In this document: positions 34,455-43,039 of the stretch, piece after piece
Position numbering within the stretch: the first letter of the stretch is position 1
Layout of the letters: each line of letters opens with the position of its first letter
Origin: G963668435 sp963668435
Lineage (GTDB): Bacteria > Latescibacterota > Latescibacteria > Latescibacterales > Latescibacteraceae
Length of the DNA stretch: 64,000 nucleotides
Reading direction: 5' to 3'
NCBI GenBank assembly: GCA_963668435.2
Contig: CAXXSC010000001.1
Location: 558,001 to 622,000, forward strand
Notes under the pieces: generated by a model
Told to the model about the DNA's origin: nothing
Database searches by the model: none
Seen by the model: only the letters and a program-made list of their open reading frames with translations
Translations under genes and position numbers: made by a program

Positions 34455-36424
34455 TTCATGACTCCGGCGGTCCTGACATCAATGCTCTTAATCCCCAGCT
34501 TTTCAGCTGGTGAGCCGGATTTGAAACGGAAATCCCTGTTATCCGGATCGACAAAAAGCGGATCAGCGAATACTGAACCATCCGTCGCCTTGTAGGGAAG
34601 GTAGTCGATCAGCGTGTAAACCATTGTCTTTTCATATGTCACAACGCCGAGACGGCTGAAATAAATGTTGTTCGGCATCGCGTCGAAAGCATCGTATGAG
34701 TGGGACAGTATGATTTCATCGGCGATCAGGATATTTTTCTCGAATGTCAGGCCCGATGATCGCGGGAATGACAGAATCTGAAGTTCCCTGTCGATGAAAA
34801 CATTGTTGCGGAACGTACAGCCTTTTGTCATGTGCATGTGGGTCGGTCGGACACAGTTCTGAGCGAGGTTTTCCTCGAATGTGCAGTCGGTGGCGTTTTC
34901 ATCCATGTAATATGCCCAGTTGAATCGTTTTTCGTCGCGCTTGAAATATCCCAGCCATGCCTCACGGTCCCCCGGGCCCTCGTGGCAGTAATTTCTGCGG
35001 ATGATGTTGTTTGTTCCGCCGATATAGAAACAGCCGCCGTCGTTGAGCTGATGCATGACACTTGAAATGTCATTCAGTTCATACACGTTTCGAAGGCCGT
35101 TGACCTGCACTGCGGTATAGGCCGTGTCATGAATGGTATTATGGCTGATAAGGTTGTCGGAACCGCCTGTCGAGATGCCGATACAGAACGTGTAGTGGAT
35201 TTCGCCGATGTGATGGATATGGTTGTTGCTGACTGTATTTTTCGTGCCGCCGAGATTGATGCCCGATTTGCCCATATGCCGTATTTCGCAGTGTTTGATT
35301 ATGTTGTTCGTGCCGCCGATTGAAATACCTGAGCCCTCCACGTTTTCGACTGTGCAGTTGACGATACGGCAGTTCTCGACATTGCCTGCGGCTACAACAC
35401 TTGTAGCTGACCACTGCTGTTCGAATGCGGTGACCGCGCAGGAGACGGTGAGACTGTCCAGTGTGATATTTTCAGCACCGCTTTCAATCCGTATGACCGT
35501 TTCGTGCGTGGGTACGACTGCATTGATGCCGGATGCGCTCTCGCCTGCTTTGGGCCAGTAGACCAGCCGTTCGTTCGTCCTGTCGAGATACCATTGGCCG
35601 GGACGGTGCATGCCCTCGCGTACGTTCCAGATGATGTAGGTCTGGCCGCGTTTCCAGAAACTGATATTGTGGTCGATGTTCCTGTGATGTGCGAACGACC
35701 CCGGAGGATAGGCCGCCGGAGAGGTGAATGTCAGTGTCTGTGTGGCCTCGTCCATGGATTTCAGGCCGACAAGCGAGGCCGACCATGCGCCGTAAGTTGT
35801 GAGCTCGGCATTGTTGAGATCGAGCCAGGGGCCGATGTCTTTCCGGTTGTATTTCAGGGTGGTGAGCTGTTTTTTCGAGGGTTCTATTTCCCAGCCGCCG
35901 CCCGAGGTCGATAGCCAGCGCACTCTGAATGTCTTGCTCAGATGGGTGAATCCACCCGTTTCCGGCAGACGTGCCCGTGGTCTCGCCTCATTATCCACGA
36001 CCAGGAGGCGGAAATCGCGGCTCCGGTCTTTGGTCCCCGGCATTTTCGCTGTCAGGAAATCGCCGTCCTTTTCCCAGTCCGTGATAGCCTCACCGCCGTA
36101 GAGCACGGGATTTTCTCCGGGATATGCCTTGATAGTCAGCCCTGAATCGCGCTCATCGAGTTTTATTTCGGTCTCATAATATGATCCGTCCCTGAGGATG
36201 ATCGTTTTCTGCCCGCTTTTATCCTGTTTCCTCAGGATATCGAGGGCTTTTTTGATTGTTTTGAGCGGTTTCTTTTCGGAGCCGTTATTCTTGTCGCTGC
36301 CGTCCGGTGCGACATATACTGTAAGGGCTTTCTCCGCTGCATGAATGCTGCCCGCGAAACAGACTGCCGAGGCAGTGAGACACAAAGTGATAACAACCGT
36401 TTTCAAAATGTTTCCGCTGTTCAT
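34451..36424 (-). CDS. Secreted right-handed parallel beta-helix protein
   Basis: A 657-residue secreted protein with a signal peptide, then the start typical of pectate-lyase-like folds (YVAPDGSDKNNGSEKKPLKT). Coils of about 22 residues run through the middle: CRIVNCTVENVEGSGISIGG, NIIKHCEIRHMGKSGINLGG, NTVSNNHIHHIGEI, NLISHNTIHDTAYTAVQVNG, NIIRRNYCHEG. Such proteins are lyases, hydrolases or adhesins acting on acidic polysaccharides; no catalytic set is obvious. It is the first gene of the six-gene operon and probably supplies the extracellular step. The ATG at 36424 is preceded by GGGGATCGATGA. Confidence 0.8.
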   Translation of the reverse strand: MNSGNILKTVVITLCLTASAVCFAGSIHAAEKALTVYVAPDGSDKNNGSEKKPLKTIKKALDILRKQDKSGQKTIILRDGSYYETEIKLDERDSGLTIKAYPGENPVLYGGEAITDWEKDGDFLTAKMPGTKDRSRDFRLLVVDNEARPRARLPETGGFTHLSKTFRVRWLSTSGGGWEIEPSKKQLTTLKYNRKDIGPWLDLNNAELTTYGAWSASLVGLKSMDEATQTLTFTSPAAYPPGSFAHHRNIDHNISFWKRGQTYIIWNVREGMHRPGQWYLDRTNERLVYWPKAGESASGINAVVPTHETVIRIESGAENITLDSLTVSCAVTAFEQQWSATSVVAAGNVENCRIVNCTVENVEGSGISIGGTNNIIKHCEIRHMGKSGINLGGTKNTVSNNHIHHIGEIHYTFCIGISTGGSDNLISHNTIHDTAYTAVQVNGLRNVYELNDISSVMHQLNDGGCFYIGGTNNIIRRNYCHEGPGDREAWLGYFKRDEKRFNWAYYMDENATDCTFEENLAQNCVRPTHMHMTKGCTFRNNVFIDRELQILSFPRSSGLTFEKNILIADEIILSHSYDAFDAMPNNIYFSRLGVVTYEKTMVYTLIDYLPYKATDGSVFADPLFVDPDNRDFRFKSGSPAEKLGIKSIDVRTAGVMK

Positions 36425-36793
36425 TCATCGATCCCCTTATTAATCCGAGCGCGTCATGATGGTGATTAATCATACATGTTAGTTTTATCCGATATTTACG
36501 TAAGGAAACTATATGTTTTTTTACGGGCGAGGGCAAGTTTTATTATGAATCCTATCTATCGCATTATTGCAAATTGGATAACTGTCCAAATCGACTTACC
36601 GTACACCGAGTTATGTCTTCTCGGTAACTGAATTTTATTGCGTGGGCCTGTACATTTTGTTATATTATGTTAACCTGAGTTATTTGTCAGGTCAACCTAC
36701 CGAAGATATACCGCGCTTTTCTCGGCCTTCTGTTTTGAGTTTTTTAACCGGGACCTATCGCTGTCGATCTCGGATAATCAAAACAGGAGCACC
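36425..36793. other. 369-base divergent intergenic region
   Basis: Separates the beta-helix operon (minus) from the helicase gene (plus), so both promoters must lie here. It also holds the IS-end-like sequence at 36576-36591 and a small hairpin ACCGAG/CTCGGT (36605-36625). No coding frame is supported. Confidence 0.5.
36576..36591 (-). repeat. Solo IS-end-like sequence
   Basis: The complement reads ATTTGGACAGTTATCC, identical to 14572-14587 and 15855-15870 near the left end of the IS3-family copies. Just outward the relic reads GGTAAGTCG, like the right-end tip TGTAAGTCG of the same IS. It is probably a relic or a related element's end; no transposase remains nearby. Confidence 0.5.
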
Positions 36794-38047
36794 ATGCAGA
36801 AACAAAGCTTTGAAGATCTCGGTCTTCACAAACGCATTCTCGACGCCCTTGCCAAAAAGGGCTATGAAACCCCGACGCCGGTACAGCAGGAATCTATCCC
36901 TTATATTCTTGAGGGCAGAGACCTTCTGTCCGCCGCCCAGACCGGAACCGGCAAAACCGCGGCCTTTTCTCTGCCGATACTGCAACAGCTGAATAAGCGA
37001 TGGGCGCAGAGGACCGGCTCTGTCCGTGCATTGATCCTTACCCCGACCCGTGAGCTCGCGCTCCAGATCGACCAGTGCATGAAGGACTACGGCTGTTATC
37101 TTCGCTCACGCACGACTGTCATTCTCGGCGGCGTTTCGATAAGCCGGCAGATTAAATCGCTCGGAAGGCATCCAGATATCCTGGTTGCCACACCGGGCCG
37201 CCTGCTCGATCTTGTCGGCAAGGGGCATGTCGATCTTTCAGAGGTCGAAATGCTTGTCCTCGACGAGGCAGACCGTATGCTGGACATGGGTTTTATTCAC
37301 GATGTCAAGAAAATAGTCTCGAAAACACCTGAATCTCGCCAGACCATGCTTTTCTCGGCGACTCTGACTCCGAGTATCAGGAGCCTTGTCTCGGATATGC
37401 TACGCGATCCAGCATCGGTTTCCGTTGCGCCGCCCTCATCCGTTGCGCCGAGCATCGAACAGAAAGTGCTGTTTGTCGAGCAGACAGACAAGCGCAAACT
37501 TCTGTACAATGTTCTGGACGATGAAGCAGTCGAACGCGCTCTCGTTTTTGCCCGCACGAAACACCGTGCCGACGCCCTTGTCAGGCAGTTAAAAAAACAG
37601 GGTATACTGGCGGAGTCGATTCATTCCAACAAGAGCCAGAATGCCCGCCAGCGTGCTTTGTCAGCTTTCAATAACGGCAAGGTGCGGGTGTTGATCGGCA
37701 CTGATATTGTTTCGCGAGGCATCGATGTTGACGGTATTTCTCATGTGATCAATTTCGAGCTGCCGGAGGATCCGGAAAATTATGTCCACCGTATCGGTCG
37801 TACGGCTCGTGCAGGAGCGGATGGAATCGCACTTTCATTCTGCAACGCGACTGAGGTGACCCTTCTGCGCAATATCGAGAAGCTCACGAAAACCAGCCTG
37901 ACCCGCATTGAAAGCCATCCTTTCTTTTCGCCGATGATAGCCTCGTGCCACGAGCGCTCGGTCGAGGCGGCCAATGCCAGGAGCCGTCCGAAACGAAACC
38001 GTCGGGCACGTCAGAATTTCAGGGCCGGCAGGCGGGCTGTTGTGTAA
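36794..38047 (+). CDS. DEAD-box RNA helicase, RhlE-like
   Basis: A 417-residue ATP-dependent RNA helicase. Motifs in order: Q-motif (FEDLGLHKRILDALAKKGYE, then TPTPVQQESIPYILEG), motif I AQTGTGKTAAF, Ia PTRELALQI, Ib TPGRLLDL, II LDEADRM, III SATLT, IV LVFARTKH, V GTDIVSRGIDV and VI HRIGRTARAG. The C-terminal tail is short and basic (RPKRNRRARQNFRAGRRAV), as in RhlE-type proteins that aid ribosome assembly and RNA turnover in the cold. The ATG has CAGGAGC upstream at good spacing. Monocistronic. Confidence 0.96.
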   Translation: MQKQSFEDLGLHKRILDALAKKGYETPTPVQQESIPYILEGRDLLSAAQTGTGKTAAFSLPILQQLNKRWAQRTGSVRALILTPTRELALQIDQCMKDYGCYLRSRTTVILGGVSISRQIKSLGRHPDILVATPGRLLDLVGKGHVDLSEVEMLVLDEADRMLDMGFIHDVKKIVSKTPESRQTMLFSATLTPSIRSLVSDMLRDPASVSVAPPSSVAPSIEQKVLFVEQTDKRKLLYNVLDDEAVERALVFARTKHRADALVRQLKKQGILAESIHSNKSQNARQRALSAFNNGKVRVLIGTDIVSRGIDVDGISHVINFELPEDPENYVHRIGRTARAGADGIALSFCNATEVTLLRNIEKLTKTSLTRIESHPFFSPMIASCHERSVEAANARSRPKRNRRARQNFRAGRRAVV

Positions 38048-38134
38048 TCAAGCATCTTCACCTTTTGATTCCGTTGCTTTTTCATTATCTTTGCCCTTGT
38101 CGATTATTATCCAACATTAAAAACAGGGCTGATT

Positions 38135-39073
38135 ATGAAAAAGACTCTCGCTGTTCTTTTCTGTGCTGCGGCAATCCTTTCGGCATGTGCCGGAACAATG
38201 CCGCAGCATGTTCCCGCTGAAACAGGCGCAGAACTCACGCGTCCCGCACACGAACATTTCCGCCAGGAAGTACTCGCCAAAACACAAAAGCTCGAGAAAA
38301 AACTCGGTTGCCGTATCGGGCTCTTTTTCAAGGACAAGGATTTGCCGGTGCAGGTGGAATTTCGACCTGACGAGCGTTTTCATGCTGCGAGCACCATGAA
38401 AACACCGGTGATGATCGAGGTTTTCCGGCAGGCTGACGAGGGACTTCTTTCGCTCGATGAGCCCATGCTGATCGATCCGGTTTGCCAGAGTTTTCTCGAG
38501 GACACCACCTTTGTCTGCGATGCCCGTGGCTACATGCTCGAGATGCTCGGCAAAAAGGTGCCGATCAGGAAAATCACGGAGCAGATGATCGTTGTCAGCG
38601 ACAACCTCGCCACGAACATGCTCATCGCGAAAACAGGCTATCGCTCGATAAACTCCACCATGCGGAGGCTTGGCGCGGAACGTGGCTATGTGCTCAGGGG
38701 TGTTCAGGACGATCCCGCTTACCTCGCAGGCCTCTCAAACCGCATGACAGCGCGTGACCTCTCGATCCTTCTGGATGCCATTGACAATGATCGCGCGGGA
38801 ACGCCCGAATCCTGCAAGGCCATGCGGGAAATCCTGCTTGCCCAGGAATACAATACCATGATCCCGGCACTGCTCCCGGAGGATGTCCGCGTCGCACACA
38901 AGACAGGGGCGATCACCGGTGTCAGGCATGACAGCGCCATTGTCTACGCGCCGTTCGGCACATGGTACCTGACCATACTCATGGACGAGCTTGAGGACGG
39001 CGATAAGGGGATTGCCGCCGCGGCCGAGCTGTCCCGTTTCATATACGATGAACGAAAAAAACTGGCTGAGTAA
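38135..39073 (+). CDS. Class A beta-lactamase-like serine hydrolase (lipoprotein)
   Basis: A 312-residue exported lipoprotein (signal, then lipobox ILSACAG). It has the three penicillin-recognising motifs at normal spacing: STMK with Ser86-Lys89, SDN at 155-157 and KTG at 256-258. The omega loop does not show the class A E166xxLN signature. Instead RGVQDDPAYLAGLSNR is seen. Without that glutamate deacylation may be poor, so it may be a penicillin-binding or peptidase-like relative rather than a resistance enzyme. It follows the helicase by 87 bases and precedes the RidA gene by 48, with no sign of a dedicated regulator. Confidence 0.8.
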   Translation: MKKTLAVLFCAAAILSACAGTMPQHVPAETGAELTRPAHEHFRQEVLAKTQKLEKKLGCRIGLFFKDKDLPVQVEFRPDERFHAASTMKTPVMIEVFRQADEGLLSLDEPMLIDPVCQSFLEDTTFVCDARGYMLEMLGKKVPIRKITEQMIVVSDNLATNMLIAKTGYRSINSTMRRLGAERGYVLRGVQDDPAYLAGLSNRMTARDLSILLDAIDNDRAGTPESCKAMREILLAQEYNTMIPALLPEDVRVAHKTGAITGVRHDSAIVYAPFGTWYLTILMDELEDGDKGIAAAAELSRFIYDERKKLAE

Positions 39074-39121
39074 TCTGTCACACTCGATAACTGAAACATC
39101 CAGGATCAGGAGGGGCTCATC

Positions 39122-39703
39122 ATGTTGAGAAGGTTTGGGGCGGTATCACTATTTGTGGCGGGAGCGCTTTTCGGCGCGTTTGCCCTGCAAATCTCGCAGG
39201 CTCATGTCGGCGGCATTTTTGGCCGTGAGGCGACAGCTGCCTCGATCGATTTCGAACAGCGGATCAAGGATCTCGGTATTACACTTACAGAGCCTGCGCC
39301 GCCGGTCGCGAATTTCGTTCACGCGGTGACCTCCGGCAATTATGTGTTCCTCGCGGGACATGGCCCCCAGAAAGCGGATGGAAGCTGGATGCGCGGGAAA
39401 GTCGGCGATGATATCGGCATCGAGGAGGGCAGAGCGGCGGCGCGGCTGACCGCGATCAACATGCTTTCCACGCTCAAGGCGGAGATCGGCGACCTGAATC
39501 GCGTCAAACGTATTGTCAAAGTGCACGGCATGGTCAATTCCAGTGAGACTTTCACCGACCAGCCCAAGGTCATGAACGGTTTTTCCGACCTTATGGTCGA
39601 GGTTTTCGGCGAAAAAGGCAAACACGCGCGCGCCGCAGTGGGCATGCAGCAGCTTCCGTTCGGCATCCCGGTCGAGATCGAAATGGTGGTCGAGATCGAA
39701 TAG
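39122..39703 (+). CDS. RidA-family protein with N-terminal membrane anchor
   Basis: A 193-residue protein. Residues 152-193 carry RidA (YjgF/UK114) hallmarks, HARAAVGMQQLPFGIPVEIE, with the arginine used to bind 2-aminoacrylate and other imines. The central GNYVFLAGHGPQ and RAAARLTAINMLSTLKAEIG belong to the family. RidA proteins are usually about 130 residues and cytosolic. Here some 40 extra residues at the start form a hydrophobic leader (LRRFGAVSLFVAGALFGAFA), so the domain is probably periplasmic or membrane-tethered. AGGAGG precedes the ATG. It shares a bidirectional terminator with the phosphoesterase gene. Confidence 0.85.
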   Translation: MLRRFGAVSLFVAGALFGAFALQISQAHVGGIFGREATAASIDFEQRIKDLGITLTEPAPPVANFVHAVTSGNYVFLAGHGPQKADGSWMRGKVGDDIGIEEGRAAARLTAINMLSTLKAEIGDLNRVKRIVKVHGMVNSSETFTDQPKVMNGFSDLMVEVFGEKGKHARAAVGMQQLPFGIPVEIEMVVEIE

Positions 39704-39756
39704 GAGCGTCATCGATTAACGTGACAGCAAGGCAACGATAAATATAAGATACAATG

Positions 39757-39788
39757 AAAAAGCCGGGACATATGCTCCCGGCTTTTTT
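39757..39788. terminator. Bidirectional terminator
   Basis: AGCCGGGA (39761-39768) and TCCCGGCT (39776-39783) pair across a seven-base loop, with A5 before and T6 after. It serves the convergent RidA and phosphoesterase genes. Confidence 0.88.
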
Positions 39789-39832
39789 CTTTCCAGTGTT
39801 TTTTTGGTGGATCTGAATCCCGTAAGCTGCTG

Positions 39833-40720
39833 TCAAGCCAGCACGAGGCTGTTCTGCTGACCGTGTCCCTCCACATCGATTTTCCCGTTAGCACTTACTT
39901 TAACAAGCGAAAATGCATTGTTCTCCAGGCCGGGCCCCTCGACCGCGGCACGGAATGTCAGGTAATGAATGCCGTTGATCTTCGCATAGCCGCCTGTATG
40001 CATGTGGCCCTGAAGGACCGCTCTGACATTTCCGGCTTTTTCCAGCAGGGCTCGAACCTCGGGCGCGTTCTTAACTCCGTGGGGATCGTCCTCGTTATGA
40101 AGGTTCTGGTGGCTGAAAAGGATGGCGGGAGAGTCTTTGGGCCGCCCGGCGAGATCGTTTTCGAGCCAGCGGAGTTCGCTGTCGGGGATAATGCTGTCTG
40201 TCCAGTCAAAATTACCGGCGATATAAGAGGTCTGGTCTTCTTTGAAATTGGCGTCCAGCACAACAAAATGCCAACCGTTGAGATCGAATGAGTAATATGT
40301 TTTATCTGAGCCGACAGCCTCGATGAATTCAGCTTTCGAGAATGTGGCGACATCGTGGTTGCCGAGGACATAATGGCGTGGCCCGCGGAACGAGTCGAAT
40401 ATTTTATCGATGGCAGCGAGGTAGCCGTATTCGGTTTGCTTATTGGCCTTGTCTATGAAATCCCCCAGCTCGATAAGGAACGCAGCATTATTTGCTTTAA
40501 AATAGTCAACCGCGCCTGACAGTTTTTCGATTGAATCGCGGTAGTGGCGGGTTCCGGCTGTTTTCTTGTCGGCGTTGTGGAGGTCCGTAATCACGCCGAA
40601 AGAGAAACCTGTGTTGTCATGTTCGTTCTGTGTAAGAGCGCAGTTGTTTCCCGTGGCGAGGAATGCCGAGGCTATACCGACCACCGCTCCGGACTTCATG
40701 AAATCTCTCCGTGGTATCAT
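39833..40720 (-). CDS. Tat-exported calcineurin-like metallophosphoesterase
   Basis: A 295-residue metal-dependent phosphoesterase. The N-terminus MIPRRDFMKSGAVVGIASAF is a twin-arginine signal. The five metal-ligand motifs are present: GVITDLHNAD, LGDFID, VLGNHD, LFSHQNLH and LQGHMHTGG, which match the calcineurin superfamily. I use ATG 40720, with CGGAG three bases upstream. ATG 40735 (MGTENMI) is a possible alternative, and the longer frame to 40861 is not supported. Substrate may be a phosphodiester, phosphonate or nucleotide. Confidence 0.87.
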   Translation of the reverse strand: MIPRRDFMKSGAVVGIASAFLATGNNCALTQNEHDNTGFSFGVITDLHNADKKTAGTRHYRDSIEKLSGAVDYFKANNAAFLIELGDFIDKANKQTEYGYLAAIDKIFDSFRGPRHYVLGNHDVATFSKAEFIEAVGSDKTYYSFDLNGWHFVVLDANFKEDQTSYIAGNFDWTDSIIPDSELRWLENDLAGRPKDSPAILFSHQNLHNEDDPHGVKNAPEVRALLEKAGNVRAVLQGHMHTGGYAKINGIHYLTFRAAVEGPGLENNAFSLVKVSANGKIDVEGHGQQNSLVLA

Positions 40721-40900
40721 ATTCTCCGTTCCCATACTTTCGTTATTGTTACAGAAAACTGTTATACTTGTAATAAACAGAGATTTCGGCATGGGACAAG
40801 GGCTTTTTTTGTTATGGAACTCTGGAAGGCTCCCGCAGGGAAAAACTAACAGAAATGCCATGAATTTTTTATGAAAACAGCGAAGAGTTCATCCGCGTTA

Positions 40901-41674
40901 TCAGAACAGGAGTTTCAGTGCGGCGACCGCTGTGCTGACAAGGATAAGCATGCGGTAGTATTTTTCGGGGATTTTTTTTACCACGAAGACCCCTATGACC
41001 GCGCCGATCAGTATCGCCGGGATCATTGCGAGGTCGAACAGAAGGCTTTGGATGTGAATGGTTTTCCATGCAAAAATGTGAAAAGGGACTTTCGAAAAAT
41101 TCACGATAAGGAAGAACCATGCCCACGTGCCGATGAATGTGTATTTGGGGATTTTCATCGAGAGGAGGTACAGCGACATCACCGGTCCGGCCGCGTTGCC
41201 GATCATGGAGGTGAAACCGCCGGTAAGGCCGATTGTTGTGGAGAACAGCCGCGATTTCGGCACCTCGAGCTCATCAATTTTTCGTTCGCGCCATATCGTA
41301 AGGATGATGCCGCCAAGGACAGTGAACGCTATCAGCGCCTTGAAAAGCCTGTCGGATATCAGCATGCCGATGAATGCTCCCAAAAGGATGCCGATGAGTG
41401 CCCAGGGCAGGAGCCTTCTGAGATGATGCCAGTCCGCGTGACGGTGGTAATAGGCGACACCTATAATATCGCCGAAACAGAGTATGGGGAGCAGGAAACC
41501 GACCGAGAGCCTGCCGCCGAAGATTGTGGCAAACAGGGGAATGGCGATTGTACCCGCACCGCCAATGCCGGTTTTCGCGATGCCGACCATCATGGCGGAG
41601 AACATTGCGATGCACCAGTCAAGGAGAGTAAGATCGAATGTGTCGAGTAATCCACTGAAAAAAACGCTGTCCAT
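40901..41674 (-). CDS. TSUP-family (TauE/SafE) permease
   Basis: A 257-residue inner-membrane protein with about eight hydrophobic segments. The family's repeated halves are visible, with GIAKTGIGGAGTIAIPLFAT in the first half and GLTGGFTSMIGNAAGPVMSL in the second. TSUP proteins export or import small sulfur-containing or carboxylate anions (sulfite, sulfoacetate, taurine products). The direction and substrate here are unknown. AGGAGCTC precedes the ATG. It stands alone. Confidence 0.9.
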   Translation of the reverse strand: MDSVFFSGLLDTFDLTLLDWCIAMFSAMMVGIAKTGIGGAGTIAIPLFATIFGGRLSVGFLLPILCFGDIIGVAYYHRHADWHHLRRLLPWALIGILLGAFIGMLISDRLFKALIAFTVLGGIILTIWRERKIDELEVPKSRLFSTTIGLTGGFTSMIGNAAGPVMSLYLLSMKIPKYTFIGTWAWFFLIVNFSKVPFHIFAWKTIHIQSLLFDLAMIPAILIGAVIGVFVVKKIPEKYYRMLILVSTAVAALKLLF

Positions 41675-42028
41675 GAGCTCCTATTCCTGTTTATCGCTTT
41701 CCGCGTTTCCCGGAAAATGCCCGGATTAGCCCGGCCGCTTTCATGATAGCCCACACGTTACTCCAAGTCAAGCTCATTTCCCTTCCTGTACTCTAAACGA
41801 TGACATTGCCGGAAAAAGGTGATTCTGAAACGGAAAATATGACTGTAGGCTGGAATCACTTGTTGACTAGACCGCTGTTGATGGTGGTTTTGATGGGTGG
41901 AAACATGGTGTCTGCAGGGTAATATTAAATATTCTCTGTAGGTAAAGTTATAAAATAACTGTTGCCTTGACGATCATTTCATGCTGATATTAAAGGGCAT
42001 TGAATGGAATTGAGCAGGAGAATTGCAT
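41675..42028. other. 354-base intergenic region
   Basis: Divergent gap between the TSUP and first PilZ genes. It should hold both promoters, but I do not see a confident -35/-10 pair, and there is no coding frame or RNA structure I can support. Confidence 0.45.
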
Positions 42029-42370
42029 ATGATTGAAAATCGTCGGCATAAACGTGTACAGGTATCATTTTTCCTGAAAATAAATCGCGATGATTTTGAA
42101 ACAGTCCATGGTCATATCATTGATATTTCCACTTCGGGATGTCGTGTTCTGTCCGACCGTCAAGTCGACGCCGATTTCGAATACAGTCTGACAATCGAGA
42201 TTCCCGCCAAATACGAGATTGAAAGCCCCCTCGAGTTGAATGCAGTTTGTGTGTGGTCAAGGCTGCTTGAGGATTCGGGTGCTTTCAGCTGCGGGTTCCA
42301 GATGGTCGATGTTCCTCAGGAAAAGCAGGCAATGATCGACAAGCTTTTGGCCGCGCTCACCGGAGAATAG
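42029..42370 (+). CDS. PilZ-domain protein 1
   Basis: A 113-residue protein that is a PilZ domain alone. The c-di-GMP-binding residues are there: the RRHKR (RxxxR) motif at the start and DISTSGC (D/NxSxxG) at about residue 32. Such proteins sense cyclic di-GMP and act by contact with motility, polysaccharide or secretion machinery. AGGAG lies 8 bases before the ATG. A TTG two codons upstream was rejected. Paralogue of the next gene; the two are 159 bases apart with a separate promoter between, so they are not one simple operon. Confidence 0.88.
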   Translation: MIENRRHKRVQVSFFLKINRDDFETVHGHIIDISTSGCRVLSDRQVDADFEYSLTIEIPAKYEIESPLELNAVCVWSRLLEDSGAFSCGFQMVDVPQEKQAMIDKLLAALTGE

Positions 42371-42440
42371 TCCTGGCGGCAATGGCTCTGACTGTTTATG
42401 CCGGTGGTGCTTTTTCCTGATGCGGATAATTTCACCTTTC

Positions 42441-42497
42441 TGTGACTGATGTCACATACGATGTTTCCGTTGACAGATATCTTGCAACAATTATTAA
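42441..42497 (+). promoter_or_regulatory. CRP-type operator and sigma70-like promoter
   Basis: TGTGACTGATGTCACA (42441-42456) fits the consensus TGTGA-N6-TCACA exactly. Next come TTGACA (42470-42475) and TATTAA (42492-42497) with a 16-base spacer. This predicts a start near 42504, putting the box centre near -55, a place where an activator of the CRP/FNR family could touch polymerase. GGAG and the ATG of PilZ protein 2 follow (42521, 42530). Confidence 0.55.
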
Positions 42498-42529
42498 ATA
42501 TCCGGCATTCACAGTGATTCGGAGTTTTT

Positions 42530-42868
42530 ATGGAAGATCGCAGACATCAGAAACGGAAAAATGTCTCGTATTCGTTGGATGTGTATGACGATGAGAGCGG
42601 AAAACTGCTTGGGAAACTGGTCGATTTTTCCCGTTGCGGCCTTAGGCTTTTGACAGAGGACCCCCTGGAAACAGGCGCGATGTTTTTGCTCCGGATCGAT
42701 TTGCCGAAATCCGGTGCAAATCCGCAAGCGGTCAGGATAAAAGCGCGAAGTGTCTGGCTGGAGCAGGATTTCTCTTCGAATGCTTTTAACAGCGGATTCT
42801 CGATAGAGGAAATGTCTAAAAAAACATTTGAGGCGGTTGATAAGCTCGTCCATCATTCCAAAATTTGA
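42530..42868 (+). CDS. PilZ-domain protein 2
   Basis: A 112-residue single PilZ domain. Motifs: EDRRHQKRKNVS (RxxxR-like) and LVDFSRCGLRLL (DxSxxG). Together with PilZ protein 1 it suggests c-di-GMP-controlled output in this cell. GGAG is five bases before the ATG, and the promoter with the CRP-type box lies just upstream, so its expression may be tied to cAMP or to another nucleotide signal. Confidence 0.88.
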   Translation: MEDRRHQKRKNVSYSLDVYDDESGKLLGKLVDFSRCGLRLLTEDPLETGAMFLLRIDLPKSGANPQAVRIKARSVWLEQDFSSNAFNSGFSIEEMSKKTFEAVDKLVHHSKI

Positions 42869-43039
42869 CATTATCTTTTTGAGACTGTCCGGAATGCGGA
42901 TTCTCCCTTTTTAATATTTTGCCGGTCGATTGACTGTCAGGCTGGCCCGAATAGAAACTCGTGTGGTTTTTCACGGGTTTTTTTATAACTTTTTACTACA
43001 TTCATACTATAATGTGAAACTGCCGGAAGGTCTTTATCC

